Below, in pieces: positions 1 to 5,362 of a stretch of 5,362 bases of DNA. Position numbers and translations under genes: made by a program. The DNA lies in the NCBI GenBank assembly GCA_031398625.1, contig JANNNQ010000344.1:1-5362 (forward strand). The letters run 5' to 3'. Numbering within the stretch: the first letter of the stretch is position 1; each line of letters begins with the position of its first letter. The notes under the pieces were generated by a model. That model did no database searches, was not told the DNA's origin, and worked only from the letters and a program-made list of their open reading frames with translations. Source of the stretch: CAIUGU01 sp031398625 (GTDB lineage Bacteria > Pseudomonadota > Gammaproteobacteria > Steroidobacterales > Steroidobacteraceae).

Positions 1-159
1 GAGGCGCGCTGCATCGGCAATGCGCGCCGCATCAACCCGGGTCTCGCGGTGCTGCGCGTGTCGGCGAGAACCGGTGAAGGGATGAGCGCGTGGAACGAAT
101 GGCTGCGGCACGAAGCAGAGGCCATGCACGACCGCGCATTCGAGGCGCTGTCCAGCTAG
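1..159 (+). CDS. hypB: HypB, hydrogenase nickel incorporation GTPase (3' end only)
   Basis: Partial gene entering from the left edge; 52 codons are visible in frame 1, ending in TAG at 157-159. The translation has the C-terminal HypB pattern: CIGNARRINP, a short hydrophobic strand (LAVLRV), then SARTGEGMSAWNEWL. In this SIMIBI-class GTPase family, the SA-x-TGEG stretch is the G5 guanine-base loop, followed by the last helix with paired tryptophans. HypB acts in the cytoplasm with HypA and uses GTP hydrolysis to help insert nickel into the [NiFe]-hydrogenase large subunit. The metal-binding N-terminus, P-loop and remaining G motifs lie outside the window. About 17 residues follow the final conserved Trp, an ordinary tail. 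The identification rests on a short but characteristic segment; another SIMIBI GTPase is less likely because of the NARR-INP context. Hydrogenase structural or other hyp genes are expected to the left. Confidence 0.83.
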   Translation, partial: EARCIGNARRINPGLAVLRVSARTGEGMSAWNEWLRHEAEAMHDRAFEALSS

Positions 160-331
160 CCGGCCGGGAGCGCGCCGGCGACCCTGTCATGCCGCTGGCT
201 GCAACGTCCGGGAAGCTCGTTGGCCGGCGCCCGGAACATACCTCCACTCTCAGAAAGGCCCGGCCCGCTCCAGAGTGTAAAGCCGGGTCGAACGGCCCCT
301 CGGACAAATCCGACCAAATGACGCCCTTTTG

Positions 332-360
332 CTGACAACTCGGCGCGGGAGTGCTTTTAG
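332..360 (+). promoter_or_regulatory. Weak candidate sigma-70-type promoter before the cytochrome c gene
   Basis: CTGACA at 332-337 matches five of six bases of the -35 consensus. A 17-base spacer leads to TTTTAG at 355-360, which matches only three of six bases of the -10 consensus. Transcription would start near 367, giving a leader of about 27 bases that includes the GGAGG at 381-385. The spacing is ideal but the -10 is poor, so chance is a real possibility. The 234-base gap after hypB does make a separate promoter here reasonable. I see no T-run terminator in the gap. Confidence 0.22.
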
Positions 361-393
361 CATGCAGGTGCGACAACTTCGGAGGGCAAGGGC

Positions 394-771
394 ATGAACA
401 GCTTTCGCAAGCCGGTATGTGCGGCGCTCGCGCTGGCGAGTGTGATCGGGGTGGCCAACGCGGACGGCACAGTGGAATCGGGTAAGCAGGTCTTCGAGCT
501 CCGCTGCCGAACCTGTCATGGCGTCACCGCGCCGGCGGATTACCCGGTGGGGCCGAACCTCGCCGGCATCGTAGGCACGAAGGCGGGAACGAAGGATTCG
601 GGCATACATTCCCGGGCCCTCATGGATTCGGAAATCGTGTGGAACCGCGACTCGCTGCGGCGCTTTCTGTCCAGCCCGTCGCGCGAGCTTCCGGGCACCC
701 TCATGGCGGTTCGCGTATCGGACCCCGCGGAGCTCGAGGGCCTGCTGGACTTCCTGGAGTCTCTGCGCTGA
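394..771 (+). CDS. Exported monohaem class I cytochrome c
   Basis: Protein of 125 residues. The start is fixed by GGAGG at 381-385, eight bases before the ATG. Residues 1-23 form a Sec signal peptide: basic MNSFRK, a hydrophobic core, and a VANA cleavage site before D24. The mature protein of about 100 residues carries one haem motif, CRTCH at 38-42, with Cys38 and Cys41 for thioether bonds and His42 as axial ligand. GPNLAGIVG (53-61) and LPGTLM (99-104) are hallmarks of the cytochrome c2/c550 type, so Met104 is the likely second axial ligand. A final helix (PAELEGLLDFLESL) closes the fold. It should be a periplasmic electron carrier matured by the Ccm or Ccs system. The gene stands alone, 234 bases after hypB and far from the next gene. 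A role in electron transfer from a hydrogenase is possible from position only; the sequence does not name the partner. Confidence 0.92.
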   Translation: MNSFRKPVCAALALASVIGVANADGTVESGKQVFELRCRTCHGVTAPADYPVGPNLAGIVGTKAGTKDSGIHSRALMDSEIVWNRDSLRRFLSSPSRELPGTLMAVRVSDPAELEGLLDFLESLR

Positions 772-1333
772 GCAGCCCAACCTGCGGCGCAGCGCCCCAT
801 AGTCACTTCGGCCTTCAGTGCGCCGACGATCTCGCGCGCGCCCTTGGGCACGTGTTGGTAGGCAACGACACGGCCGGGCCGTGGATATGGCGTGGCGAGC
901 CATGCATCCGAAGGGAAGGTCAACGCGGCTCCAGCCGTCGAGCTGGAAGTACTCGCGTTGGCTGCCGCACGGACATTCATCCAGATCGGATGGGAAGGGA
1001 ATTGGCATCAGCGCAAGTGCGACCAGCGCGACAGTGTCCTCGCCGCTTTCATGCCGCCACTCCTGCCAGAGAACCGCCACGGCTGCTGTCGTTCCCGCCA
1101 CTCTTTCCGGGACACAACGATCAGAAGATTCGGACGAAACATTGACTTTTCGCTTACCACGTGACGATCGGTTGCGCTTACCCTGTGTCAGCGGCGGAAG
1201 GAGAACTACCCGAAGCAGGCCGGATGAACACGCGTTGCGGCAGCAATATGACGGCATCGGCATCTCGTGGATGTCCTCAGACCGAGAGTTGACTGCCGCG
1301 TGGCCGTGTGCAGTCTTAACAGGAGAGACAATC
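772..1333. other. Long stretch without a recognisable gene
   Basis: About 560 bases between the cytochrome stop and the small peptide at 1334. Several reading frames are open on both strands, as expected at this GC content. Their products are rich in Arg, Ser, Pro and Thr, and I can assign none to a family. The best-looking stretch is on the - strand between about 780 and 980, which includes RPGRVVAYQHVPKGARE, but its ATG at 980-978 has no convincing Shine-Dalgarno and the frame then runs antisense through the cytochrome gene. TTGACT at 1142-1147 and at 1289-1294 resemble -35 boxes, but neither has a good -10 at a normal distance. AAGGAG at 1198-1203 has no start codon within a usable distance. 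The promoter of the transporter operon probably lies somewhere here. The stretch may also contain decayed genes. Confidence 0.5.
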
Positions 1334-1477
1334 ATGCGCAATCTGGTTTTTGCTTTGGAAGCCGCGGGTGTGGTGATGTTCAATGTTTCCGGATATTCAG
1401 CCGAGGAAAGCGCGGTCAAGTCGCGCCCCGATCCGAACAGACCAGGCCGCACCCTCGAGGAAGCCGCGGGGAACTGA
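1334..1477 (+). CDS. Possible small secreted or lipoprotein-like peptide (47 residues)
   Basis: A short open frame starts at ATG 1334, six bases after a strong Shine-Dalgarno (AGGAGAG at 1321-1327), and ends with TGA at 1475-1477. Residues 1-20 resemble a signal peptide: MRN, then a mostly hydrophobic stretch interrupted by Glu9, ending in VSG. The next residue is Tyr21. A Cys there would make a good lipobox (V-S-G-C), and TAT differs from the Cys codon TGT by one base. The signal peptidase I alternative after Ala23 would put Tyr at -3, which is unfavourable. The rest is polar, charged and Pro-rich, with no recognised domain. It lies 13 bases before the permease start, so it may be the first gene of the transporter operon or its translated leader. 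I do not recognise the family. The same frame stays open upstream to about 818, but the ribosome-binding site favours 1334. The gene could be spurious or a decayed lipoprotein. Confidence 0.42.
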   Translation: MRNLVFALEAAGVVMFNVSGYSAEESAVKSRPDPNRPGRTLEEAAGN

Positions 1478-1490
1478 TTCAATCCGATCC

Positions 1491-2651
1491 ATGATCGAGG
1501 CGATGATCAACGTGAAGCCTACACCCGGAAGCGCACCCGATCTGCGGCTGGCGAGTTTGCCCGGTGACGAGTACGACGTATCCGTCACCGGCGACTGGAC
1601 CACGCTTGGTCTCGTACCGCGCGTCGTGAAGTTCAAGCGTGAGTTAGCGAAGCTTCCGGCCGATCAGCGGGTTTCATGGGATCTGGGCAGGCTCGGGAAG
1701 CTCGATCACATCGCAGCGTTGTTTCTGTGGCGGGCGTGGGGTCGATCGTTCCCGGAACGGCTCGTCATCCCGGGGACATTGAAGGAATACTTCACCCGCC
1801 TGCACACTGCCGACGAAGGCGCGATCGCGGAGCCGTCACAGCGCCGGCGCCAACTGGGGCAGCCCATAGTGCGTGTCGGGCAGGCAGTTCTGGGATTTCT
1901 CGAGCAGTTGCATGCGATAGTTCAACTGATCGGCCGCCTGCTGCTCGACGCAATCGATCTGGTTCTACACCCGCGACGCTGGCCAACGCGCGAGATCTCG
2001 GCTGGAGTCTATCGAGCCGGCGCCCAGGCGCTGGGAATCCTGGCGCTGGTAGGTTTTCTGATTGGGGTCGTGCTGAGTTACCTGGCCGGTGACCAGCTGC
2101 GCAGGTTCGGTGCCGAGGTTTACGTAGTGGATCTGCTCGGCATCGCGTGCGTGCGCGAACTGGGACCACTGCTGGCGGCGATCCTGGTGGCCGGTCGCTC
2201 CGGCTCGTCCATGACGGCACAGCTCGGGGTCATGCGCCTGAACGAGGAACTCGATGCATTGACCACGATCGGTGTGCCCTGTACACAGAGGTTGATCCTC
2301 GCCAAGGTGATCGCTCTCGCGCTGTCCCAGCCGTTGGTTGGCCTGTGGACCAGCGCAATCGCGCTGCTCGGCGGAATGGTCGCCGCCCATCTGTCCCTGG
2401 GCGTTAGCTATTACGACTTTCTTGACGCCGTTCCGAAGGTGGTGCCGATCGCGAACTATTGGATCGGTCTGGCCAAGGGCGTGGTATTCGGCCTGATCAT
2501 CGCGCTGGTCGCCTGTCACTTCGGGCTGCGCGTGAAGCCGAACACCGAGAGTCTGGGCGCAGGAACAACCAGCTCGGTTGTCGTCGCGATCAGCAGCGTG
2601 CTGGTTGCCGATGCCATTTTCGCCGTGCTGCTCTCGCACGTAGGCATGTGA
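1491..2651 (+). CDS. MlaE-family ABC transporter permease with N-terminal STAS-like domain
   Basis: Protein of 386 residues from ATG 1491. The alternative ATG at 1503 has only GAGG two bases away. For 1491 the Shine-Dalgarno is weak, so coupling to the upstream small frame is possible. Residues about 25-105 form a STAS-like domain: a YDVSVTGDW strand, a helix, WDLGRLGKLDHIAALFLWRAW, then a strand ending near Tyr100. This resembles MlaB fused to the permease. Residues about 125-386 are the MlaE/YrbE permease core, with an amphipathic N-terminal stretch (130-160) and hydrophobic segments near 180-198, 214-236, 268-298, 322-342 and 362-382. The family signature is clear at 222-263: RELGPLLAAILVAGRSGS, then a Glu-rich turn (NEELDAL) and TIGVP. 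In the MlaFEDB complex this subunit forms the inner-membrane core through which phospholipid passes between ATPase and MCE ring. Canonical MlaE is about 260 residues; the extra N-terminal domain accounts for the length. The stop overlaps the ATPase start. Confidence 0.93.
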   Translation: MIEAMINVKPTPGSAPDLRLASLPGDEYDVSVTGDWTTLGLVPRVVKFKRELAKLPADQRVSWDLGRLGKLDHIAALFLWRAWGRSFPERLVIPGTLKEYFTRLHTADEGAIAEPSQRRRQLGQPIVRVGQAVLGFLEQLHAIVQLIGRLLLDAIDLVLHPRRWPTREISAGVYRAGAQALGILALVGFLIGVVLSYLAGDQLRRFGAEVYVVDLLGIACVRELGPLLAAILVAGRSGSSMTAQLGVMRLNEELDALTTIGVPCTQRLILAKVIALALSQPLVGLWTSAIALLGGMVAAHLSLGVSYYDFLDAVPKVVPIANYWIGLAKGVVFGLIIALVACHFGLRVKPNTESLGAGTTSSVVVAISSVLVADAIFAVLLSHVGM

Positions 2652-3457
2652 CTGTGAATCCCGCGCCACAGACTGTCATCAAGCTGACCGGCGTAACCAC
2701 TCGGTTCGGGCAGCACGTCGTGCACCGCGATCTGGAGTTGTCGGTCGTACAGGGGGAGATCTTGTCCATCGTCGGCGGCTCCGGGTCGGGGAAGACCACC
2801 CTGCTGCGCCAGATGCTCGGGCTCGATCGCCCCACCGAGGGCAAAATAGAGGTGCTCGGCACAGCGCTCTCCGAGCTCACGTCAGAGCAGCTCAACGCGC
2901 TCAGGCGCCACTCGGGGGTGTTGTTCCAGCGCGGAGCCCTGTTTTCCGCGCTGACCGTCGCTGAAAACGTTGCTTTTCCATTGCGGGAGCTGCGCACCTT
3001 CGATGAGGAACTCATCCGCGAGACGACGCTCAAGCGGCTGGAGATGGTTGGCCTGAGCCGAACCGACGGCAGCAAAATGCCAGCCGAGCTCTCTGGCGGC
3101 ATGATCAAACGAGCGGCGCTGGCCCGCGCGCTCGCGCTCGAGCCCCGGATTGTCTTTCTGGACGAGCCGACGGCAGGGCTGGACCCGGAAAGCAGCGAGG
3201 ACTTCGTCGAGCTCATTCGTGAGCTTCATCGAGCGCTGCAGCTCACGGTAGTCATGATCACTCACGATCTGGATACGCTGGTTTCACTGTCCGATCGCGT
3301 CGCCGTGCTGGCCGACCAGCGGGTTATCGTCGCGGCCCCAATACAGGAGGTCGTCAAGGTTGCCCATCCGTTCATCCAAACCTATTTCCTGGCGGGGCGC
3401 GGGCGCCGCGCGCTAAGCGCGTTGAGCAGGCCGGCGGCTGCAGTCGCCAGTTGCTGA
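2648..3457 (+). CDS. MlaF-like ABC transporter ATP-binding protein
   Basis: Protein of 269 residues from GTG 2648, whose GTGA overlaps the permease stop by four bases, a sign of translational coupling. A second GTG at 2654 (267 residues) sits nine bases from AGG at 2642-2644 and is an equally possible start. All ABC ATPase motifs are intact, numbered from 2648: Walker A GGSGSGKT (43-50), Q-loop Gln94, signature LSGGM (148-152), Walker B IVFLDE (168-173) with catalytic Glu173, D-loop Gly-Leu-Asp (177-179), and H-loop His206 in MITHD. VLFQRGALFSALTVAENV (91-108) and the tail AHPFIQTYF are typical of MlaF-type ATPases, which pair with MlaE permeases. It should form a cytoplasmic homodimer that binds the coupling helices of the permease and powers lipid transfer. 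The last ~25 residues, after YFLAGRGRRA, are an Ala/Ser-rich tail of no known function. Nothing suggests inactivation. Confidence 0.94.
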   Translation: MTVNPAPQTVIKLTGVTTRFGQHVVHRDLELSVVQGEILSIVGGSGSGKTTLLRQMLGLDRPTEGKIEVLGTALSELTSEQLNALRRHSGVLFQRGALFSALTVAENVAFPLRELRTFDEELIRETTLKRLEMVGLSRTDGSKMPAELSGGMIKRAALARALALEPRIVFLDEPTAGLDPESSEDFVELIRELHRALQLTVVMITHDLDTLVSLSDRVAVLADQRVIVAAPIQEVVKVAHPFIQTYFLAGRGRRALSALSRPAAAVASC

Positions 3458-3468
3458 GAGACCAAGAC

Positions 3469-4410
3469 ATGGAACGCCAATCGCACGCCTTCATCGCCGG
3501 ATTGTTCGTAATTCTTCTCGGGTTAGGCAGCATCGCCGGAGCGCTCTGGCTCGGACCCGACAAGGGGCCGGAGCGGTTGCCCATCGATCTGCTCTCGACC
3601 CACAGCGTCACCGGCCTGAAGGTCGGCGCGCCCGTGCGCTTCCGCGGTGTCGAAGTGGGGCGCGTCGATTCGATCAGCTTCGATCCGCGCCAGTTCGGCC
3701 AGATCCGTGTACGCATCTCGGTAGATCCCGCGGCCTCGATTTCCCGCTCCACGTACGCCAAGTTGCACTATCAGGGCATCACGGGCGTGGCGTTCGTTCA
3801 GTTAGACGATGAGAAGGACAACAGCGGCGAGCGCCTGCCACTGTCCAGCGTGAAGGTCGTGGAGATGGAACTGCAAGCATCCATGCTCGAGCGCGCGGAG
3901 ATCGACGTACGCGACTTGGTGCTGAAAGCGGCGCGTGTGGCTGACCGCCTCGATGAGTTGCTCAATGAGCAGAACCAGCAGCGGGTAATGATGCTGGTCG
4001 ATTCCTTCGAGAAGACCTCGGAGCGCTACGGCGAGCTTGCGCGCAGCCTGGAACCGAGCGCCAATGCTCTGCCGGGCCTGCTCCAGCAGACGAAGCGAAC
4101 CATGGAAAGCGCGCAAGGCGCAGTGGATAACGTGGCAAAACTCGCGGCGGACACCAACCGCAAGCTCATCGTCCTGGACGCGGTAGGCGAGGCTGCCAAG
4201 CAGATCGGCCGAGCGGCTTATGACCTTCGCAATGACACCCTGCCGCGCGTGAACGCTTTGATAGGCCAGGTTTCCAGCGATGAGCGCGAACTCCGGCGAA
4301 CGCTGCGCCAGGTTAACGCGCAGCCACAGAGCTTGATCTTCGGCTTGCAGCCACCGCTACCCGGGCCGGGGGAGCATGGGTTCGTCGCAACCAGAGGGGC
4401 AGTCAAATGA
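3469..4410 (+). CDS. MlaD-family (MCE domain) transporter substrate-binding protein
   Basis: Protein of 313 residues from ATG 3469, with GAGAG at 3456-3460 eight bases upstream. A TTG at 3451 is in frame but overlaps the ATPase end and has no better site. Residues about 7-28 are one uncleaved N-terminal membrane helix (AFIAGLFVILLGLGSIAGAL). A single MCE domain occupies about 37-113, with the typical VTGLKVGAPVRFRGVEVGRV stretch and YQGITGVAFVQL near its end. Residues about 135-285 are helical and probably coiled-coil, rich in Glu, Gln, Arg and Leu. The C-terminus carries PQSLIFG-x-QPPLPGPGE, a proline-rich ending often seen in this longer MCE class. E. coli MlaD is about 180 residues, so this is a long-tailed form; it may make a periplasmic ring plus a helical tunnel or needle. 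It should bind lipid between the permease and the lipoprotein encoded next. Its TGA overlaps the lipoprotein ATG by four bases. Confidence 0.93.
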   Translation: MERQSHAFIAGLFVILLGLGSIAGALWLGPDKGPERLPIDLLSTHSVTGLKVGAPVRFRGVEVGRVDSISFDPRQFGQIRVRISVDPAASISRSTYAKLHYQGITGVAFVQLDDEKDNSGERLPLSSVKVVEMELQASMLERAEIDVRDLVLKAARVADRLDELLNEQNQQRVMMLVDSFEKTSERYGELARSLEPSANALPGLLQQTKRTMESAQGAVDNVAKLAADTNRKLIVLDAVGEAAKQIGRAAYDLRNDTLPRVNALIGQVSSDERELRRTLRQVNAQPQSLIFGLQPPLPGPGEHGFVATRGAVK

Positions 4411-5084
4411 GACTACTTGCCGCTGTATTCGTGCTGATTGCAATTTCTGGTTGCAGCCTCATGAGATCGAAGGATCCACCCAAGGCCAACTTCGATTTCG
4501 GGCCGCTGCCAGCCGCGTCGGACGCGCGCTTTGCGTCGAACTACCCCGGAGTGAGCATCGTGGTCCACGAAGTCGCTGCCCCGGCCTGGATCGACAGCTC
4601 CTCGATGTACTACCGGCTCGCTTATCAGAATGCCGCCAGTCCCATGCCCTACGCACAAAGCGAATGGGTGATGCCGCCCGCGGCGCTTTTGACCCAGCGC
4701 CTTAGACACAGCCTGGGCGCTTCGAGCGTCGGCGAGATGCGAAGCGTTGCCTCGGACGAGTCGGCCCCTTATGCGTTGCGCTCGGAGCTCTTCGAGTTCG
4801 AGCAGGTCTTCGACCATCCCGGTCGCAGTCGCGGCGTGCTCCGGGTGCGGGCTACCCTGGAAGGCCGGGGCATGTGGGCGCAGCGGACTTTTGTGATTGA
4901 AAAGCCAGCCCCCACACCGGATGCGGCTGGCGGCGTGGCAGCGCTGAGTCAATGCGCCGACGAACTGGCCGTGTTGATCAATCAATGGGCGCGCACCGGA
5001 CCGCCGAGCCCAAAGGGCGGAGCCGATTCAGAGACGCGCGGCGGACACTTCCGGGCTGCAAGCAGCCGGGGAGCGCAGGAATAG
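4407..5084 (+). CDS. ABC-type transport auxiliary lipoprotein (PF03886-like)
   Basis: Protein of 225 residues. ATG 4407 overlaps the MCE gene stop (ATGA), with AGAGG at 4393-4397 nine bases upstream, so translation is probably coupled. Residues 1-15 are a short lipoprotein signal ending in the lipobox I-S-G-Cys16. Ser17 at mature position +2 is compatible with outer-membrane sorting by Lol. The body matches the ABC_trans_aux/PqiC-like family: FDFGPLP near the start, APAWIDSSSMYYRLAY (58-73), YAQSEWVMPPAALLTQRLR (82-100), a middle stretch ELFEFEQVF, and the ending AQRTFVIEKPAP...DAAGGVAAL (158-180). These proteins partner MCE transporters and are thought to anchor the periplasmic MCE assembly to the outer membrane. 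After about residue 195 (QWA) the sequence becomes a polar Gly/Ser/Arg-rich tail of about 30 residues that does not look like the family. It ends where an insertion-sequence remnant begins, so the native C-terminus may have been altered. Confidence 0.9.
   Translation: MRLLAAVFVLIAISGCSLMRSKDPPKANFDFGPLPAASDARFASNYPGVSIVVHEVAAPAWIDSSSMYYRLAYQNAASPMPYAQSEWVMPPAALLTQRLRHSLGASSVGEMRSVASDESAPYALRSELFEFEQVFDHPGRSRGVLRVRATLEGRGMWAQRTFVIEKPAPTPDAAGGVAALSQCADELAVLINQWARTGPPSPKGGADSETRGGHFRAASSRGAQE
5051..5070. repeat. Short inverted repeat in the lipoprotein 3' tail
   Basis: GGCTGC at 5054-5059 and GCAGCC at 5062-5067 are perfect complements separated by AA; the real hairpin would open to five pairs with a CAAG loop. 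After a G-G mismatch, CC at 5051-5052 can pair with GG at 5069-5070. No T-run follows, so this is not a standard intrinsic terminator. It lies inside the odd C-terminal tail of the lipoprotein gene, just before the IS200-like remnant. IS200/IS605 elements carry hairpins near their ends, so it could be a leftover of the element's left end, but chance is also plausible. Confidence 0.3.
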
Positions 5085-5265
5085 TGTCGTCAAAGCAATG
5101 TCGTTACAGTACCGCAGAACGCCGCGGCGTCGCAGGGCGTTGTATGAGCAGCTACGGCAACACGTCGGCGAGGTGTTTCACGAATTGGCGAGGCAAAAAG
5201 AAAGCCGCATCGAAGAAGGGCATCTGATGCCCGATCACGTGCACATGGTGCTGGCGATACCGCGT
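5085..5265 (+). pseudogene. IS200/IS605-family Y1 transposase (TnpA) remnant
   Basis: In the frame of ATG 5098, about 5128-5262 translates to an unmistakable IS200-type TnpA core: RRRALYEQLRQHVGEVFHEL, then ARQKESRIEEGHLMPDHVHM, then VLAIP. The His-Val-His at 5236-5244 is the HUH metal-binding motif of this single-strand transposase family. The rest is missing. After VLAIP the usual PPKY-type continuation is absent, so the C-terminal half with the catalytic tyrosine is gone. The N-terminal half is short and scrambled; in the next frame, from 5085, CRQSNVVTVPQ resembles the usual C-K-Y-H-V-V-F-V-P-K strand, suggesting an indel near 5118-5128. The frame stays open to the window edge, but that downstream part is not transposase-like. 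It cannot encode an active enzyme. It begins directly after the lipoprotein stop, so the insertion lies at the operon's 3' border. Family assignment is strong; the exact ends are approximate. Confidence 0.78.
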
Positions 5266-5362
5266 TCAGTCATACCAGGACAAACTGAGCGTGCCGAACC
5301 CAGCGCGCTCGCGCTCGGTTTCGAATGCCTTGGTGAACTTGGTCCTGCCGAGGAAGAGCACG
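5266..5362 (-). CDS. Possible 3' end of an unidentified gene on the - strand
   Basis: Reading the - strand from the window edge, 31 codons run without a stop to TGA at 5268-5266, ending in AGFGTLSLSWYD. The piece alternates charged residues (RTKFTKAFETERERA) with a hydrophobic end and looks protein-like rather than Arg/Pro-rich. I do not recognise the family. Its stop falls within a few bases of the point where transposase similarity ends (about 5262), as expected if the insertion remnant abuts a convergent gene. Thirty-one open codons are weak evidence in GC-rich DNA, so this could be chance. Confidence 0.33.
   Translation of the reverse strand, partial: VLFLGRTKFTKAFETERERAGFGTLSLSWYD

Noticed and set aside
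254..290. GC-rich hairpin (CCCGGC with GCCGGG) after hypB as an intrinsic terminator
   Set aside because: The loop is about 17 bases and no T-run follows the downstream arm.
892..1164. 90-codon + strand frame in the long gap
   Set aside because: No Shine-Dalgarno, no recognisable domain, and it overlaps other equally poor frames; not separable from chance.
1224..1292. 22-codon frame starting at ATG 1224 after AAGGAG at 1198-1203
   Set aside because: The ribosome-binding sequence is about 20 bases from the ATG, too far, and the peptide is short and without features.
1289..1319. TTGACT followed by TCTTAA as a promoter for the small peptide
   Set aside because: The spacer is 19 bases and the -10 matches only three of six. 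Transcription would begin inside or after the Shine-Dalgarno at 1321-1327, destroying it.
818..1477. 219-codon + strand frame that includes the small peptide as its C-terminus
   Set aside because: The upstream 170 codons are low-complexity Arg/Ser-rich sequence without a ribosome-binding site. The strong site at 1321-1327 points to the internal ATG at 1334.
250..1482. 410-codon open frame on the - strand running antisense to the cytochrome gene
   Set aside because: The product is Arg/Ser/Pro-rich with no family-like motif, and it runs opposite a clear cytochrome c gene. Long antisense frames are common in GC-rich coding DNA.
2459..2647. Upstream extension of the ATPase frame inside the permease gene
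   Set aside because: This part is an out-of-frame shadow of the permease. ATPase family similarity begins only after about 2670, and GTG codons at 2648 and 2654 are fitting starts.
4952..5227. 91-codon + strand frame overlapping the lipoprotein end and the IS remnant
   Set aside because: It is out of frame with both the lipoprotein and the transposase-like core and shows no motif of its own.

Overview
This window is GC-rich bacterial DNA (by eye above 60% GC). The gene types point to a Gram-negative, probably beta- or gammaproteobacterium: an exported c-type cytochrome, a lipoprotein with a lipobox, and a Mla/MCE-type envelope lipid transporter. Everything clearly coding lies on the + strand until the last ~100 bases.

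Layout. (1) 1-159 is the C-terminal end of a HypB-type GTPase, the nickel-insertion accessory protein for [NiFe]-hydrogenase maturation, so a hydrogenase locus probably lies to the left. (2) 160-393 is a non-coding gap with a weak candidate promoter. (3) 394-771 encodes a small exported monohaem class I cytochrome c. (4) 772-1333 is a gap of about 560 bases with no recognisable gene. (5) 1334-1477 is a possible 47-residue secreted or lipoprotein-like peptide with a good ribosome-binding site. (6) 1491-5084 is a compact operon of four genes with tiny gaps or 4-base overlaps: a MlaE-family permease with an N-terminal STAS-like domain, a MlaF-like ATPase, a MlaD/MCE substrate-binding protein and an ABC-type transport auxiliary lipoprotein (PF03886-like). 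(7) 5085-5265 is a broken piece of an IS200/IS605-family Y1 transposase; it keeps the HUH motif but lacks both ends. (8) 5266-5362 holds a possible 3' end of an unknown gene on the - strand.

How the genes work together. The permease and ATPase should form the inner-membrane ABC core. The MCE protein, anchored by one N-terminal helix, should form the periplasmic ring or channel. The lipoprotein probably docks this assembly to the outer membrane. Together they would move phospholipids or other hydrophobic molecules across the envelope. The order permease-ATPase-MCE-lipoprotein, without separate MlaB or MlaC genes, separates this operon from the E. coli mlaFEDCB operon and makes it look like one of the variant MCE systems of proteobacteria. 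The cytochrome and hypB suggest respiratory hydrogen metabolism nearby, but the window does not prove a functional link.

I did not find clear evidence of a wholly new system. The points most worth a second look are the small lipobox-like peptide before the transporter, the IS200 remnant right at the operon's 3' end, and the unexplained gap at 772-1333.
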